A stretch of 23,577 bases of DNA, taken from Branchiibius sp. NY16-3462-2. Its GTDB lineage: Bacteria > Actinomycetota > Actinomycetes > Actinomycetales > Dermatophilaceae. Position numbers and translations under genes: made by a program. The notes beneath the pieces are model-generated. The model ran no database searches. It had not been told where the DNA came from and saw only the letters and a program-made list of their open reading frames with translations. The stretch spans positions 1-23,577 of the forward strand of contig NZ_LVCF01000048.1 in the NCBI RefSeq assembly GCF_001594145.1, read 5' to 3'. This document shows, piece by piece, positions 14,380 to 22,806 of the stretch. Position 1 is the first letter of the stretch. The number at the start of each line of letters is the position of its first letter.

Positions 14380-16950
14380 TCAGACTGCGGTCTCGTCGTT
14401 GACGGCGACGACGGTGTCGTAGAGGCCGTAGCGGCGCAGGCCCTTGTGGGACTCGATGCCGGTGTAGGACAAGGAGGAGTCCTCGTAGCGGCGGAAGGCG
14501 AAGACGGCCTGGTTCATATGGGTGGCGTTAAAGACGCCGAGATTCACGAGGAGGTGGAAGTCCTCGACGGTCAGTCCGGTGACGGTGCGGAACAAGCCGG
14601 GTTCGAGCTTGGTGATGACGTCGGTAAGAGTGTTCTCACGGAAGTCGGTCAGGTACATGAACGCAGGGACGCGGGTGGCGAACTTGACCAGCTTCTCCTG
14701 AATCTGCGTCCGCTTGGACTTGTACTCCTTCTCCTCCTCCGTCAACTCCTTCTTCTCCGCCGGAGTAATGTCGTCGCCCTTCTCCTTCTTCGCCTTCTTC
14801 ACGGCGTCGCTCTTGTTCACGACGGTCTCGAAAATGTCGCTGCCGAGCGCGCGGAAGCCTTCGATGTTCATGACGGCGTTGAGGGCGTCGGGGTTGTTCA
14901 TGATCTTGCGCAGGGTGTCGTTGTCGACGTTGACGAGGATTGCGGACTCCCACTTGCGGGCCAGGAGGGTCGCGGAGGTGCCCGACATGGCGATGTCGAG
15001 GATGCCGCCGGCATCGACCTGGGTCATATTCGACCCGTCGTACGCCAACACGGGCAGGAACTTCACGAGCTCCTCGACGGCTTGCTCAGGGTTCGGCGTC
15101 TCCGGCGAGAGACCGGCGCCGTAGTCGGCGATCTGACGCAGCGCGCGAGTGGGCGCGAAGTCGAACACGAAGCACACAGGCTTGAGGACTGCTTCGGCGC
15201 TCGGGTTGTCTCCGTCGGGATTCTTGATCGACCACGGTGACTGTACGCGGAACGCTGCCTGAAAGTAGGTCTCGGGTGAGTTGAGGTTGCGCAACATCAG
15301 GATCGAGGACCACTGCTTGACGGTGACGCCCGTGGTGAGCTTGCCGCACGACAGGGTGATCGTCTTGGTGTCGTGGCCGTCGCCGATCGCCGCCCGCACT
15401 GGCGGGAGAGCATCCAGCCCGATGCCCGCGCCGGGACCCGCGACGACGAGGACCTTGTAGTCGTGCCAGAACACGTTCTGCTTCTCCGCGAGCAGGTTCG
15501 ACATTGCCTCGCAGGCAGCAACGTTGGGCAGGAACCAGAACGAGTGCTGAAGGTACGGCAGGAGTCGGACATCGGAGTACGGGAATGGCGGGCGGGTGCC
15601 CATCCGCATCGCGTCGACCTGGGTGGGAAGGTGAGCGCCGCGGACGAGATCGAGCCACTTCTGCACGTCGGTCTTGTGGGTGAACTCGGCGTCCTTACCG
15701 ATGCCCTTTGCCTCGAAGAACTCGTTGAGGTCGAACTCGTCGAACTCTCCCTGATTCGCAACGGCAATCAACTCGTCAGGCATCTGGTACGTGAACAGAC
15801 GCATCTCCGGGAGCGACCCGTACGGGTTCCAGGCGTCCGGTTGCGCGACGGCGTACTCGGCCTTGGCGCGCTGCTCATCGGTGTAGGTCCAGTTGAAGAT
15901 TTGCTCCTCGATGAACTCACCGGTTGCCAGCGCCTTGAATGGCGTGCCCGACAGGTACAGGTAGGCGCGGGTGGTGATCGGCAGGAAGTCGTCCTCGTCG
16001 TTGCCGAGTTCGTCAAGCTCCTCGTCGAAGGCCACGAGGCCGTCGTTGTACTCCGCGGCCAGTTCCTTCTGCTTGACTTTCTCGTCCTCGCCCTCGAACA
16101 GCTCCTTGGCGGACTCTCGCCACGCACCGAAGTGGTATTCATCGAAGATGACGAGGTCCCAGTTGGTGGTGTGGACCCACTCGTTCTTCGCCTTGATGAG
16201 GCCGGTCTTCCGATCTCGCCCGAGCAGGTCCTGGAACGATCCGAAGTAGACCAGTGGCCGAGTCTTGTCCGCCTCATCTGGGCTGCCCCCGGTGGCCGAG
16301 GAGAGGTACTGCCAGCCGTCGAAGTCGGCGTGAGACTCCAGGTCGGTCTGCCAGGCGTCCTCCACTGCGGGCTTGAAGGTGACCACGAGGATGCGTTTGG
16401 CGCCGAGCCGCTTCGCGAGTTGGTAGGAGGCGAAGGTCTTCCCGAAGCGCATCTTGGCGTTCCACAGGAACCGTGGCACCGCGTGAGAGTCCTCGGCCCA
16501 GATGGACTTGTAGTAGCCCTCGGCCTTGTCCACGGCGCTGGCTTGCTCCGGGCGCATCGGAAACTTCTCATGATGGGTTCCACTGAGCTTCACGCCTGTG
16601 CGAAGCTCAGTGATCGCCGTGCGCACATCGTCTGGGGTGCACCACATCCACTCTCGCGCTGAGCCGAAGATCGGGTTCTCGAAGCCCTTGTCGATCAGCC
16701 GTTGGCGCACATCTGAGTCGCGAAACACCGTCCCGTCGCCTCGTTCGGCGAGCTCATCAACGTGCAGCGTGTATGCCTGCTGCATCTGCCCCTGAGACTC
16801 GCGGATGCGCGCGTTCACATCCGCCTTCGTCGTCTGGCCCACCTTGAGAAGCCCCGCGTAGCCGACTGGTGGGTCGTTCGGCGACCATGCGTAGATTCGC
16901 AGTCGCGCCTCGGGCTTCTTGGGGAGGAGTTCGTCAATCTCCCGCTTCAC
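14380..16950 (-). CDS. Restriction-type DEAD/DEAH helicase with GIY-YIG-like N-terminus
   Basis: An 856-residue protein starting at GTG 16950, overlapping the methylase stop (GTGA). Residues ~15-110 resemble a GIY-YIG/T5orf172 nuclease: RIYAW (18-22) in place of GIY, LLKVGQT (34-40) in place of YIG, an Arg-rich helix (ARIRES, 47-52), and EWMWCT near 100. The helicase follows, with an unusual Walker A MRFGKT (167-172), DEYH box (270-273), SGTPFKAL, and a motif VI-like AAFRVQSPW. These features match helicase subunits of restriction systems. A Lys/Glu-rich coiled segment (KKAKKEKGDDITPAEKKE) lies in the C-terminal third. It probably translocates on and cuts unmodified DNA, using marks placed by the neighbouring methylase. 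The nuclease call is the less certain part. Confidence 0.8.
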   Translation of the reverse strand: MKREIDELLPKKPEARLRIYAWSPNDPPVGYAGLLKVGQTTKADVNARIRESQGQMQQAYTLHVDELAERGDGTVFRDSDVRQRLIDKGFENPIFGSAREWMWCTPDDVRTAITELRTGVKLSGTHHEKFPMRPEQASAVDKAEGYYKSIWAEDSHAVPRFLWNAKMRFGKTFASYQLAKRLGAKRILVVTFKPAVEDAWQTDLESHADFDGWQYLSSATGGSPDEADKTRPLVYFGSFQDLLGRDRKTGLIKAKNEWVHTTNWDLVIFDEYHFGAWRESAKELFEGEDEKVKQKELAAEYNDGLVAFDEELDELGNDEDDFLPITTRAYLYLSGTPFKALATGEFIEEQIFNWTYTDEQRAKAEYAVAQPDAWNPYGSLPEMRLFTYQMPDELIAVANQGEFDEFDLNEFFEAKGIGKDAEFTHKTDVQKWLDLVRGAHLPTQVDAMRMGTRPPFPYSDVRLLPYLQHSFWFLPNVAACEAMSNLLAEKQNVFWHDYKVLVVAGPGAGIGLDALPPVRAAIGDGHDTKTITLSCGKLTTGVTVKQWSSILMLRNLNSPETYFQAAFRVQSPWSIKNPDGDNPSAEAVLKPVCFVFDFAPTRALRQIADYGAGLSPETPNPEQAVEELVKFLPVLAYDGSNMTQVDAGGILDIAMSGTSATLLARKWESAILVNVDNDTLRKIMNNPDALNAVMNIEGFRALGSDIFETVVNKSDAVKKAKKEKGDDITPAEKKELTEEEKEYKSKRTQIQEKLVKFATRVPAFMYLTDFRENTLTDVITKLEPGLFRTVTGLTVEDFHLLVNLGVFNATHMNQAVFAFRRYEDSSLSYTGIESHKGLRRYGLYDTVVAVNDETAV

Positions 16951-18614
16951 TCGTCCGCCTCCATCGGGCGAACGATCCGCTCGACGAAGTCGATCTCGTC
17001 TTCCGAGAGTCCGTACTTCTCGTAAAGATCATGATCGTTCCAGTCTCGCGTCCAATCCTGGGTCGGAACGAAGGCATAGACCTTCCGCGTGGTGTCTTGC
17101 GAGGGCTTGTGAAGGAGGATGAGAAAGCGCGTCAGACGGCAGCGGAGGTACGACAGCGCGCTCTCCGCCTCTCCTCGTGTATCGAAGGTTCCGATGCAGA
17201 GGTACGTCTCGGAGGAGATGCTCCCGCTCTCGCCAAGGAAGGGAGTGCTGATGATCCGATGGGGATAGGTGTCCTTATTTCCCGTGCCGGGCGCGGCGCG
17301 GCCAACGTAAACCTTCCAGCCATCGATGAGGTGAGCGCCCGAAGGGATCGATGCTCGGTCCACATACCCAGTCCCACCGTTCTGGTAGATGAGCACGTCG
17401 CCAGGCGCCTTTGACGCTCTGCCCTTGAACGTGGTCTCAAATCCAAAGGGCTTACGGGAGCTGACCAGCCTTTCGAAGCGCTTGCTCTCCGGCAGTGCCA
17501 GCGAGTGCTCCTGCCCGGTCTCGACGGCAATCACCTTGCGCAAGATTGACAGAGCCTCGTTGAACCGGATGAAGACATCCGCGCCTGGTTCGAGCAAAGA
17601 GCGAGTGGCCGTGGTCGTCGGCCAATCCTTGAAGTGGGTGGTGACCTCGCAGAGTCCGGGGTGGTCGCGATCCCAGAGGAAGTAGCACACCCCGCCCTTT
17701 AGTCCGACGCCTGGGAACACGTCCGAAGCGCTCAGGTAATCGTTGATTGCCCGCACGCGGCTGTCGGTCAGCATTGACTCCCTGAACTCATCGAGGCCTT
17801 TTCCTCCCGCAAACCAACGCGAGGGAACGACCATGGACAAGAAACGCGGGTCGAGTTTCTTGGCCTGCTCTACGAAGAGTTGATAGATCGGGGCGGCGCT
17901 GGTCCCATGACCGCCGTCGCTGAGCTGGTAGGGCGGGTTGCCGATGATGACGTCGAACTGCATGGTGTCTCCGAACAGCTCCGCGATGCGGGCTTTGATG
18001 TCGTCGGTGTGGATGAAGGCGTAGGCGTGAGTCTCAAGGTCGTCACCACGGGCGTAGTCATCCTCGCCTGCGCCGCAGTAGATGCACTTGCGGTTGGTAT
18101 AGACGGCGACTTCCTCGCTGGTCAGTGGATCAGCACGGAACTCCCGCTTCCCGCCGCCCCAGGTGTGCTCGGTGCGCTCGAACCAGATGTTGCCGTCCTC
18201 GGTCGTGAATGACCTAGCGATCGAGTGCGGGCCGTTGGCGAACTTCGAGCAGTAGACGCTCCGGCGCGCGAGCAGCGCCGTGAGCTGGGTGATCCCGATG
18301 CCGAACACTTGGTGGGTGAGGATGTGATCGACGCGTTCGGTGAGGTCGGGGATCGTCAGGATCAGGCCGTCGGTGAGTCGGCGCACGATCTCGCGGAGGA
18401 ACACACCAGACTTGGTGAACGGATCGAGGAACGTGACATCGGGGTTGGCCCAGATGTCGGCGCCGTCGTTGGCGTCTGCCCACGCGGCGGCAAGCGTGTC
18501 GAGCATCTGGTTCGCGAACTCCGGCGGGGTGAAGACCTCATCGTTGGAGAGGTTCGCGATGCAGGTCAAGACATCCGGGTTGTGCCCTCGGAGAGTGAAA
18601 GGTGCAAGGGTCAC
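16947..18614 (-). CDS. Eco57I-like N6-adenine DNA methylase
   Basis: A 555-residue protein from GTG 18614, overlapping the upstream gene by GTGA. It has the SAM-binding motif FLDPFTKSGVFL (62-73) and the catalytic motif GNPPYQL (225-231; N226-P-P-Y229), with VFTPPEFANQML upstream, the typical order of Eco57I/type IIG adenine methylases. A ~100-residue insert between the motifs carries CIYC (177-180) and a second Cys at 122, possibly a zinc site. The C-terminal half (about 330-555) is probably the DNA-recognition region. It would methylate adenine in the sequence avoided by the partner helicase-nuclease. Unlike true Eco57I enzymes it lacks an N-terminal nuclease, so cutting must come from another subunit. 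Confidence 0.88.
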   Translation of the reverse strand: MTLAPFTLRGHNPDVLTCIANLSNDEVFTPPEFANQMLDTLAAAWADANDGADIWANPDVTFLDPFTKSGVFLREIVRRLTDGLILTIPDLTERVDHILTHQVFGIGITQLTALLARRSVYCSKFANGPHSIARSFTTEDGNIWFERTEHTWGGGKREFRADPLTSEEVAVYTNRKCIYCGAGEDDYARGDDLETHAYAFIHTDDIKARIAELFGDTMQFDVIIGNPPYQLSDGGHGTSAAPIYQLFVEQAKKLDPRFLSMVVPSRWFAGGKGLDEFRESMLTDSRVRAINDYLSASDVFPGVGLKGGVCYFLWDRDHPGLCEVTTHFKDWPTTTATRSLLEPGADVFIRFNEALSILRKVIAVETGQEHSLALPESKRFERLVSSRKPFGFETTFKGRASKAPGDVLIYQNGGTGYVDRASIPSGAHLIDGWKVYVGRAAPGTGNKDTYPHRIISTPFLGESGSISSETYLCIGTFDTRGEAESALSYLRCRLTRFLILLHKPSQDTTRKVYAFVPTQDWTRDWNDHDLYEKYGLSEDEIDFVERIVRPMEADE

Positions 18615-19261
18615 GCGGCGGCCTCGGCGATCTGAATGACGGTCATCGTCGGGTAAGTCTGCGCGGGGACGAACAGGTCCTCGTCATCGAGCTCGCCGAA
18701 TAGGGTTCCCTCGTACGAGGCGCGCTGAGTGAGGTCGTCGTAGCGAAAGTCGCGCCTCTGGAACTTGCCTTTGCCGAGGTAGCCCCACTCAGGAAAGGTG
18801 ATCGGCTGGCCGCTTGGCACGGTCATGGTCAAGGCATCGCCCTGGACGATGTTCACGGTGAGAACCGCGCGGGCCGCTCGTGCCCACTGGTCATCGTTGC
18901 CGATACCCAAGAACGTGTTGAACACCTCGGCGAGATTGTGACGGCACTCTTCGGCGTTGTCTGCGAGCAGTTCGATGCCGTACGTGCACATCAGCGCGAA
19001 CAATGCGTAGTGGCGCTTCTCGAACTCGCTCTTGCCGTGCCGAAGCTCGACCGTGGCGAGCTTGCGAGCCAGGACGGAGATGAGGAAGTTGCCCGAGCCG
19101 CAGGCGGGTTCGAGCACGCGGGAGTCGATCCGCTCAGACTCGTGCTTAACAAGGTCGAGCATGTCCTCGACTATCCACGCCGGCGTGAACACCTCGCCGT
19201 GGTCCGCAACGCGTTGCTTGGACTTCACCAAGCGCTGGGCGTCTTTCAGGTTCATCTTCAC
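18611..19261 (-). CDS. Short N6-methylase-like SAM-binding protein
   Basis: A 216-residue protein from GTG 19261 (GTGA overlap; an in-frame ATG lies two codons later). It has EVFTPAWIVEDMLDL followed by the SAM motif VLEPACGSGNFL (49-60), as in HsdM-type N6 methylases. The sequence ends shortly after NIVQGDAL with no (N/D)PP(Y/F) catalytic motif. It is therefore about half a methylase. Both ends are tidy, with 4-nt overlaps on each side and no trace of a frameshift, so it looks like a true short subunit rather than a truncation. It may bind SAM or pair with the full methylase downstream. A non-catalytic regulatory role is possible. Confidence 0.75.
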   Translation of the reverse strand: MKMNLKDAQRLVKSKQRVADHGEVFTPAWIVEDMLDLVKHESERIDSRVLEPACGSGNFLISVLARKLATVELRHGKSEFEKRHYALFALMCTYGIELLADNAEECRHNLAEVFNTFLGIGNDDQWARAARAVLTVNIVQGDALTMTVPSGQPITFPEWGYLGKGKFQRRDFRYDDLTQRASYEGTLFGELDDEDLFVPAQTYPTMTVIQIAEAAA

Positions 19262-19512
19262 CCCTCCCCGTGCTCGTCGTTGTCATGAGCGTAGGAGCGA
19301 CCACCGACACCGGGATGGGCTACGGGGAGCTCTTGGTCACTGGCCGCCGCACCCGCACGCACCCAGTCGTCGATCTCGCTCGCTTGGAACTTCCAGAGGC
19401 GTCCGACCTTGTGGGCGGGCATGGCCTTCTCGGCGATCCAGGTGTAGACGGTGTCTTTGGTGACCCCGAGGTGGGCGGCGATGTCGTCTGCGGACAGCCA
19501 CGGCTCAGCCAC
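19258..19512 (-). CDS. Excisionase-type helix-turn-helix protein
   Basis: An 84-residue protein from GTG 19512, preceded by GAGGAAGGA. Residues 5-52 (WLSADDIAAHLGVTKDTVYT then WI...KVGRLWKFQASEIDDWV) form the standard MerR-like winged HTH of the HTH_17/excisionase family. The tail is disordered and His/Asp/Glu-rich. It is the first gene of the methylase-helicase operon and overlaps the next gene by GTGA. A regulator or DNA-targeting subunit for the operon is more likely than a real excisionase, since no integrase is near. Upstream, a TATCAT box (19563-19558) and an inverted repeat TGGCC-N6-GGCCA (19533-19548) could be its promoter and operator, but both are weak. Confidence 0.85.
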   Translation of the reverse strand: MAEPWLSADDIAAHLGVTKDTVYTWIAEKAMPAHKVGRLWKFQASEIDDWVRAGAAASDQELPVAHPGVGGRSYAHDNDEHGEG

Positions 19513-19647
19513 GTTGGTCCTTCCTCGCTCAATGGCCCAGGCAGGCCAACACCTACGATGATACCGGCTGAGGTACGGCTTGAGTTGGGTTTCTCCGGGC
19601 CTGGCCGAACGAGACGGGTTTCGAGAGTGGCCGCTGCGTTCTGCCGA

Positions 19648-20784
19648 TCAGCGTGGGATGCGCACCTTGAGCCAGGCGGTCACTGTGTTCTGCCAGCGGT
19701 CCAGATCGCTGTTCCAGCAGAGGGTGTGGCCGGCATCGAAGGTCTCAAGCTCGACGAGGTCCGGGCAAGCGTTTCGGAGTGCTTGTGAGAGCCGGATCGG
19801 CACGGAGTCGTCTCGGGTGCCGTGGAGGATCAGGGTCGGCGTGTCGAGCTCTACGGCTCGGGATGTCCAGTCGAAGGTGGGAAGTGGGATGCGTCCCAGC
19901 AGGCCGACTGTGCGTGCCAGTGGGCCGAGGGTGAGCCACGGGATCGCGAGGTGCCCGGCTACTGAGGGCCATCCGCTGCGGGCGCAGTTGGACTTGATGA
20001 CTTCGGTCCAGTTGAGGACTGGGGAGTCGAGTACGAGCGCGGCGATCAGTCCCTGATGTCGCGGGTGGTCGGCGAGTTGGAGAGCGACAGCGGCACCCAT
20101 CGACCAGCCGAACAGGACAATCTGCTGCGCTCCGCGTCGGACGGCGTATCCGATGGCCTCGTCAACGTCGCTCGTCTCTGCGTAGCCGAAGGTCGTCCGG
20201 CCGGTGCCAACTCGCGGCCCTTCTGCTGTGTTGAGGTAGCTGACGACGAGGGAGGTGTAGCCGAGTTCGGTTGCGGCGAGGACGCCGCGGAGGGTGCCGG
20301 CGCGGGTGCTGCCGAGGCCGTGGATGTGGATGGCCCAGATCGCGAGGTCGCCGTCGATGCGCCAGGCCGGGCACGGTCCTGCGGGGGTCGTGATGGTGAT
20401 GTCGCGTGTGTGGAGTCCGGCGTCGGCTGGGGTGGCGTAGTAGATGCCGCTCCAGGAGGCGCAATCGCCGGTCTTCGGAGTGAAACCCGATGTGGTGCCC
20501 GTGATCCTGCGAGCGACGCGGGTGGGTCCTCGATCGACGGTATCTGCGGAGAGCTGCGCCCAGCCGCCGTGCTCGAACCAGAGATTGTAGATGCCTGGCG
20601 CGGTGGCCTGGTCGGTGCGGTCGAGCACGATCAGGTCGCCGTCGTCGGCGTGCTCGACGCCTCGAACGGTGAGGTCGAATATTCGTGGGCCGACGGGTGC
20701 GGTGAGCCGCCGCGCGATGGCCCAGCCGACGCCGGCAGCCGCTGCCGCCGCGGCCCCAGCGCCGAGAGCGATGCGGCCTATCAC
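19648..20784 (-). CDS. Alpha/beta hydrolase with N-terminal membrane anchor
   Basis: A 378-residue protein from GTG 20784, overlapping the upstream membrane-protein gene (GTGA). An Ala-rich hydrophobic stretch at residues 5-25 should anchor it in the membrane. The hydrolase fold shows an HIHGLGS oxyanion region (153-159), nucleophile elbow GWSMG (S228), acid in HGTRDDSVP (D325 or D326) and base H353 (DAGHTLCW), a complete catalytic triad. A ~130-residue N-terminal region precedes the fold and is unassigned. It is the last gene of the HTH-ImmA-membrane protein operon. The substrate cannot be told from sequence; an esterase or lipase acting at the membrane is plausible. Confidence 0.85.
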   Translation of the reverse strand: MIGRIALGAGAAAAAAAGVGWAIARRLTAPVGPRIFDLTVRGVEHADDGDLIVLDRTDQATAPGIYNLWFEHGGWAQLSADTVDRGPTRVARRITGTTSGFTPKTGDCASWSGIYYATPADAGLHTRDITITTPAGPCPAWRIDGDLAIWAIHIHGLGSTRAGTLRGVLAATELGYTSLVVSYLNTAEGPRVGTGRTTFGYAETSDVDEAIGYAVRRGAQQIVLFGWSMGAAVALQLADHPRHQGLIAALVLDSPVLNWTEVIKSNCARSGWPSVAGHLAIPWLTLGPLARTVGLLGRIPLPTFDWTSRAVELDTPTLILHGTRDDSVPIRLSQALRNACPDLVELETFDAGHTLCWNSDLDRWQNTVTAWLKVRIPR

Positions 20785-21791
20785 GACTCCCGCTCCTCGA
20801 CGTAGGGAACGGGCGGGGTCGTCGCGAGGGCGCTGTCGCTTCCGACGAGGTGGCTCTCGGCGCGTTCGAGCAGGTCGCGGTCGTCGGTGCTGATGTCGAA
20901 GGTGATGCGGGGGTCGATCATCGCGTCGCGGATTTCGACGATCACTCGGTGGAGGTGCCCTTCGGGGTCTTCGCTACTGGCGGCGAGGGGGTCGGCCTGG
21001 CTCAGCCCGGGCCGTGCGCGCGTCGCCTGGTGCCAAAGCGACTCCAGCTGCGCTGTGAGGGCGACCGTCTGCCTCTGCCGGGCGTGGTGCTGAGCGCGAC
21101 GGACGGCAGGCTGGATCGCGAACCCGGCACAGAGGAACACGAAGGTCAGGACGGAGAGCGGATCGTAGGCGGACTGGACAGTGTGCATGAGGTCGAGGTG
21201 GCCGGTGGCGTGGGCGATGTCCATGACGATCACGGCGAGGCAGAGCGCGACGCCGAACGCCGACCCCAGGCTCAACAGTGCCGCGGGGAGGTGCTGGATT
21301 CCGGTGCTGTGCCGGTACTGCCTTATGGCGAGGACGAGCATCGCCACGACAATGACGAGGCAGTAGGTGAAGTTGATGATCGAGTAGACCGCCGCCGCTG
21401 GCTGTGCGCCGAGGTCGATCATGAATCGTGTGGTAGTGGTGCCGCGGTCGATGAGCAGGAACGATGCGGTGATCGCGAGCAGCGCGACAAGCAGGACGGG
21501 GATGCTGACGGCGGCTCGGACGAGCCTGGGCGGGTACTCGCCGGTCTTCATGACGCCGCGGCCGAGGAAGAACAGCCCGGTCATCAGGAGCGCGTCCGCG
21601 ATCAGGGTGGCGAGGTTGGTGCCACCGAGCAGTCGATCGACCGCGCTGTAGGCGGCATCCACGTTGAGCGTCATCGCGATGGCGATGGTGAGGGCGGCGT
21701 AGGTGATGCTTCGGTCGGTGCGTTTGCGGCGGAAGATGAGCAGGCTCGCCACGAGCGCCCACATGAGCGTTGCGACGAGCGTCTGGATCAT
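20781..21791 (-). CDS. MAB_1171c-type seven-TM membrane protein
   Basis: A 336-residue protein with seven hydrophobic segments (roughly 2-20, 29-48, 60-80, 91-113, 131-155, 168-192, 207-230) followed by a soluble C-terminal domain. That domain contains LESLWHQATRARPG and HRVIVEIRDAMIDPR, which fit the DUF6545/MAB_1171c family as I remember it. Family members are annotated only as putative transporters and often sit beside ImmA/IrrE peptidase and HTH genes in actinomycetes, as here. The ATG overlaps the ImmA gene by ATGA, and the hydrolase gene overlaps its end. The role is unknown; a membrane sensor or signal-responsive partner of the protease is a reasonable guess. Confidence 0.68.
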   Translation of the reverse strand: MIQTLVATLMWALVASLLIFRRKRTDRSITYAALTIAIAMTLNVDAAYSAVDRLLGGTNLATLIADALLMTGLFFLGRGVMKTGEYPPRLVRAAVSIPVLLVALLAITASFLLIDRGTTTTRFMIDLGAQPAAAVYSIINFTYCLVIVVAMLVLAIRQYRHSTGIQHLPAALLSLGSAFGVALCLAVIVMDIAHATGHLDLMHTVQSAYDPLSVLTFVFLCAGFAIQPAVRRAQHHARQRQTVALTAQLESLWHQATRARPGLSQADPLAASSEDPEGHLHRVIVEIRDAMIDPRITFDISTDDRDLLERAESHLVGSDSALATTPPVPYVEERES

Positions 21792-22252
21792 CCAAATATC
21801 TCCGAGTATCTGGACTCTGCGAACACCGATCCTCGGATGCCTGCGGCGAGCCGGTCGGCGAGGGACTCGGCGGCGATCTCGGTTTCGCTGTCGAGGTCTT
21901 GCCGCCTGAGCAGGCGACCTCTGGTGTATGGCGGGATATTGGGCAGCAGCGCCTCGTCGACGGTGCAGTCATCGCCTTCGCCGTGGCCAAGGATCACGTG
22001 GGCGAGCTCGTGAAGCACGAACTGCTGGCGATGCAGCGCGGAGTCGCTGCGGGCGTGAAGTACGACGTCTTCGGCATCGGTGGAGAGCCAGAGCGCGCAG
22101 AGGCCATCGTGGGTGTCGAGGCCGGCGAGTTCGACGACGCGGAGCCTACGGTGCCGCCGGTCTTGGACGGTGTGGAGGAGATCGTCAAGGGCGAAGGTGT
22201 TGCCGAGCTCAAGGCCCGCAACGGCCGCCGATACGGTCTGTTCGATGTTCAC
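21788..22252 (-). CDS. ImmA/IrrE-family zinc metallopeptidase
   Basis: A 154-residue protease with the zinc motif HELAH (H81, E82, H85) in FVLHELAHVILGHGE. A downstream glutamate, E125 in ETEIAAESLADRL, is the likely third ligand (E-x2-A-x2-LA pattern). The size is typical of compact ImmA proteins. In ICEBs1 and many prophages ImmA cleaves the adjacent HTH repressor to release the element, and IrrE cleaves DdrO after DNA damage. Here the HTH gene lies just upstream in the same operon, with a 59-nt gap, so that protein is the probable substrate. The start is GTG 22252 after AAGGGG. The gene is coupled to the membrane-protein gene downstream by ATGA. Confidence 0.88.
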   Translation of the reverse strand: MNIEQTVSAAVAGLELGNTFALDDLLHTVQDRRHRRLRVVELAGLDTHDGLCALWLSTDAEDVVLHARSDSALHRQQFVLHELAHVILGHGEGDDCTVDEALLPNIPPYTRGRLLRRQDLDSETEIAAESLADRLAAGIRGSVFAESRYSEIFG

Positions 22253-22311
22253 GGTTCGCCCCTTCTCTGTAGGGAGCAGGGACCGGTGGCGGCTCCGTCG
22301 CGCGGTACCGG

Positions 22312-22743
22312 TCAGTGCTCGGGCATGTGTGTCATTTCCTCGTCCAGGAACTTGGTGATGGCGTGGAGTGCTTTCGGCGAGATATCGCCGAGAGTGCGGG
22401 CAGCGTAGGACTTCACCTTCGCGGCACGCATGGACCGAACCAGGTCGAGCTGCGCAGAGACCTTCTCCGGAGTGGCAGCACCGTCCTCACCGAGCAGGAA
22501 CGCGGCGTCCACGTCGAAGAACTCCGCGAGACCCTCGAACACGGCGGGGTCTTGGACGTAGCGGTGGCCGTTGACCATGTACGTCCAGCGCGACCGCGAC
22601 AGGTTGGTGCCTCGCTCTTGGAGGTAGTCGGCGATCTGCGAGTAGGTCGGCTCGGTGCCGGACTCGGCGACGGCGACGTCCATCAGCAGCCGCAGACGTT
22701 TGGCGAGGTCTTCGGCCGCAGCCTGACTCTCGTCTTCGGTCAT
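22312..22743 (-). CDS. EspR-like XRE-family helix-turn-helix regulator
   Basis: A 143-residue regulator. I chose ATG 22743 (MTEDESQAAAEDL), which has a purine-rich AAGGGAAGGGGG upstream; the open frame extends 32 codons further but would run into the operator array. Residues ~28-75 form an atypical HTH (YSQIADYLQERGTNLSRSRW then YMVNGHRYVQDPAVFEGLAE) and FFDVDAAFLLGED, a layout resembling EspR and related actinobacterial proteins. A ~50-residue C-terminal helical domain probably dimerises. Together with ImmA it resembles the ImmR-ImmA switch of integrative elements. It probably represses its own operon and the divergent ArdC-like gene through the repeated sites upstream. Confidence 0.8.
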   Translation of the reverse strand: MTEDESQAAAEDLAKRLRLLMDVAVAESGTEPTYSQIADYLQERGTNLSRSRWTYMVNGHRYVQDPAVFEGLAEFFDVDAAFLLGEDGAATPEKVSAQLDLVRSMRAAKVKSYAARTLGDISPKALHAITKFLDEEMTHMPEH

Positions 22744-22806
22744 GGCGGTGACCCCCTTCCCTTCGCGACGGGCAAGGCATCGATGTAGTCCACCCGAAGG
22801 GTGGTT

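Noticed and set aside
14269..16662. Long plus-strand open frames (323 and 429 codons) opposite the helicase gene
   Set aside because: They are antisense shadows: the minus strand has clear helicase motifs throughout, and the plus-strand translations are Val/Leu/Gly-rich with no domain.
20850..22013. 387-codon plus-strand open frame across the membrane-protein and ImmA genes
   Set aside because: It is a Glu/Asp/Gly-rich complement of a membrane-protein gene and would span two well-supported minus-strand genes.
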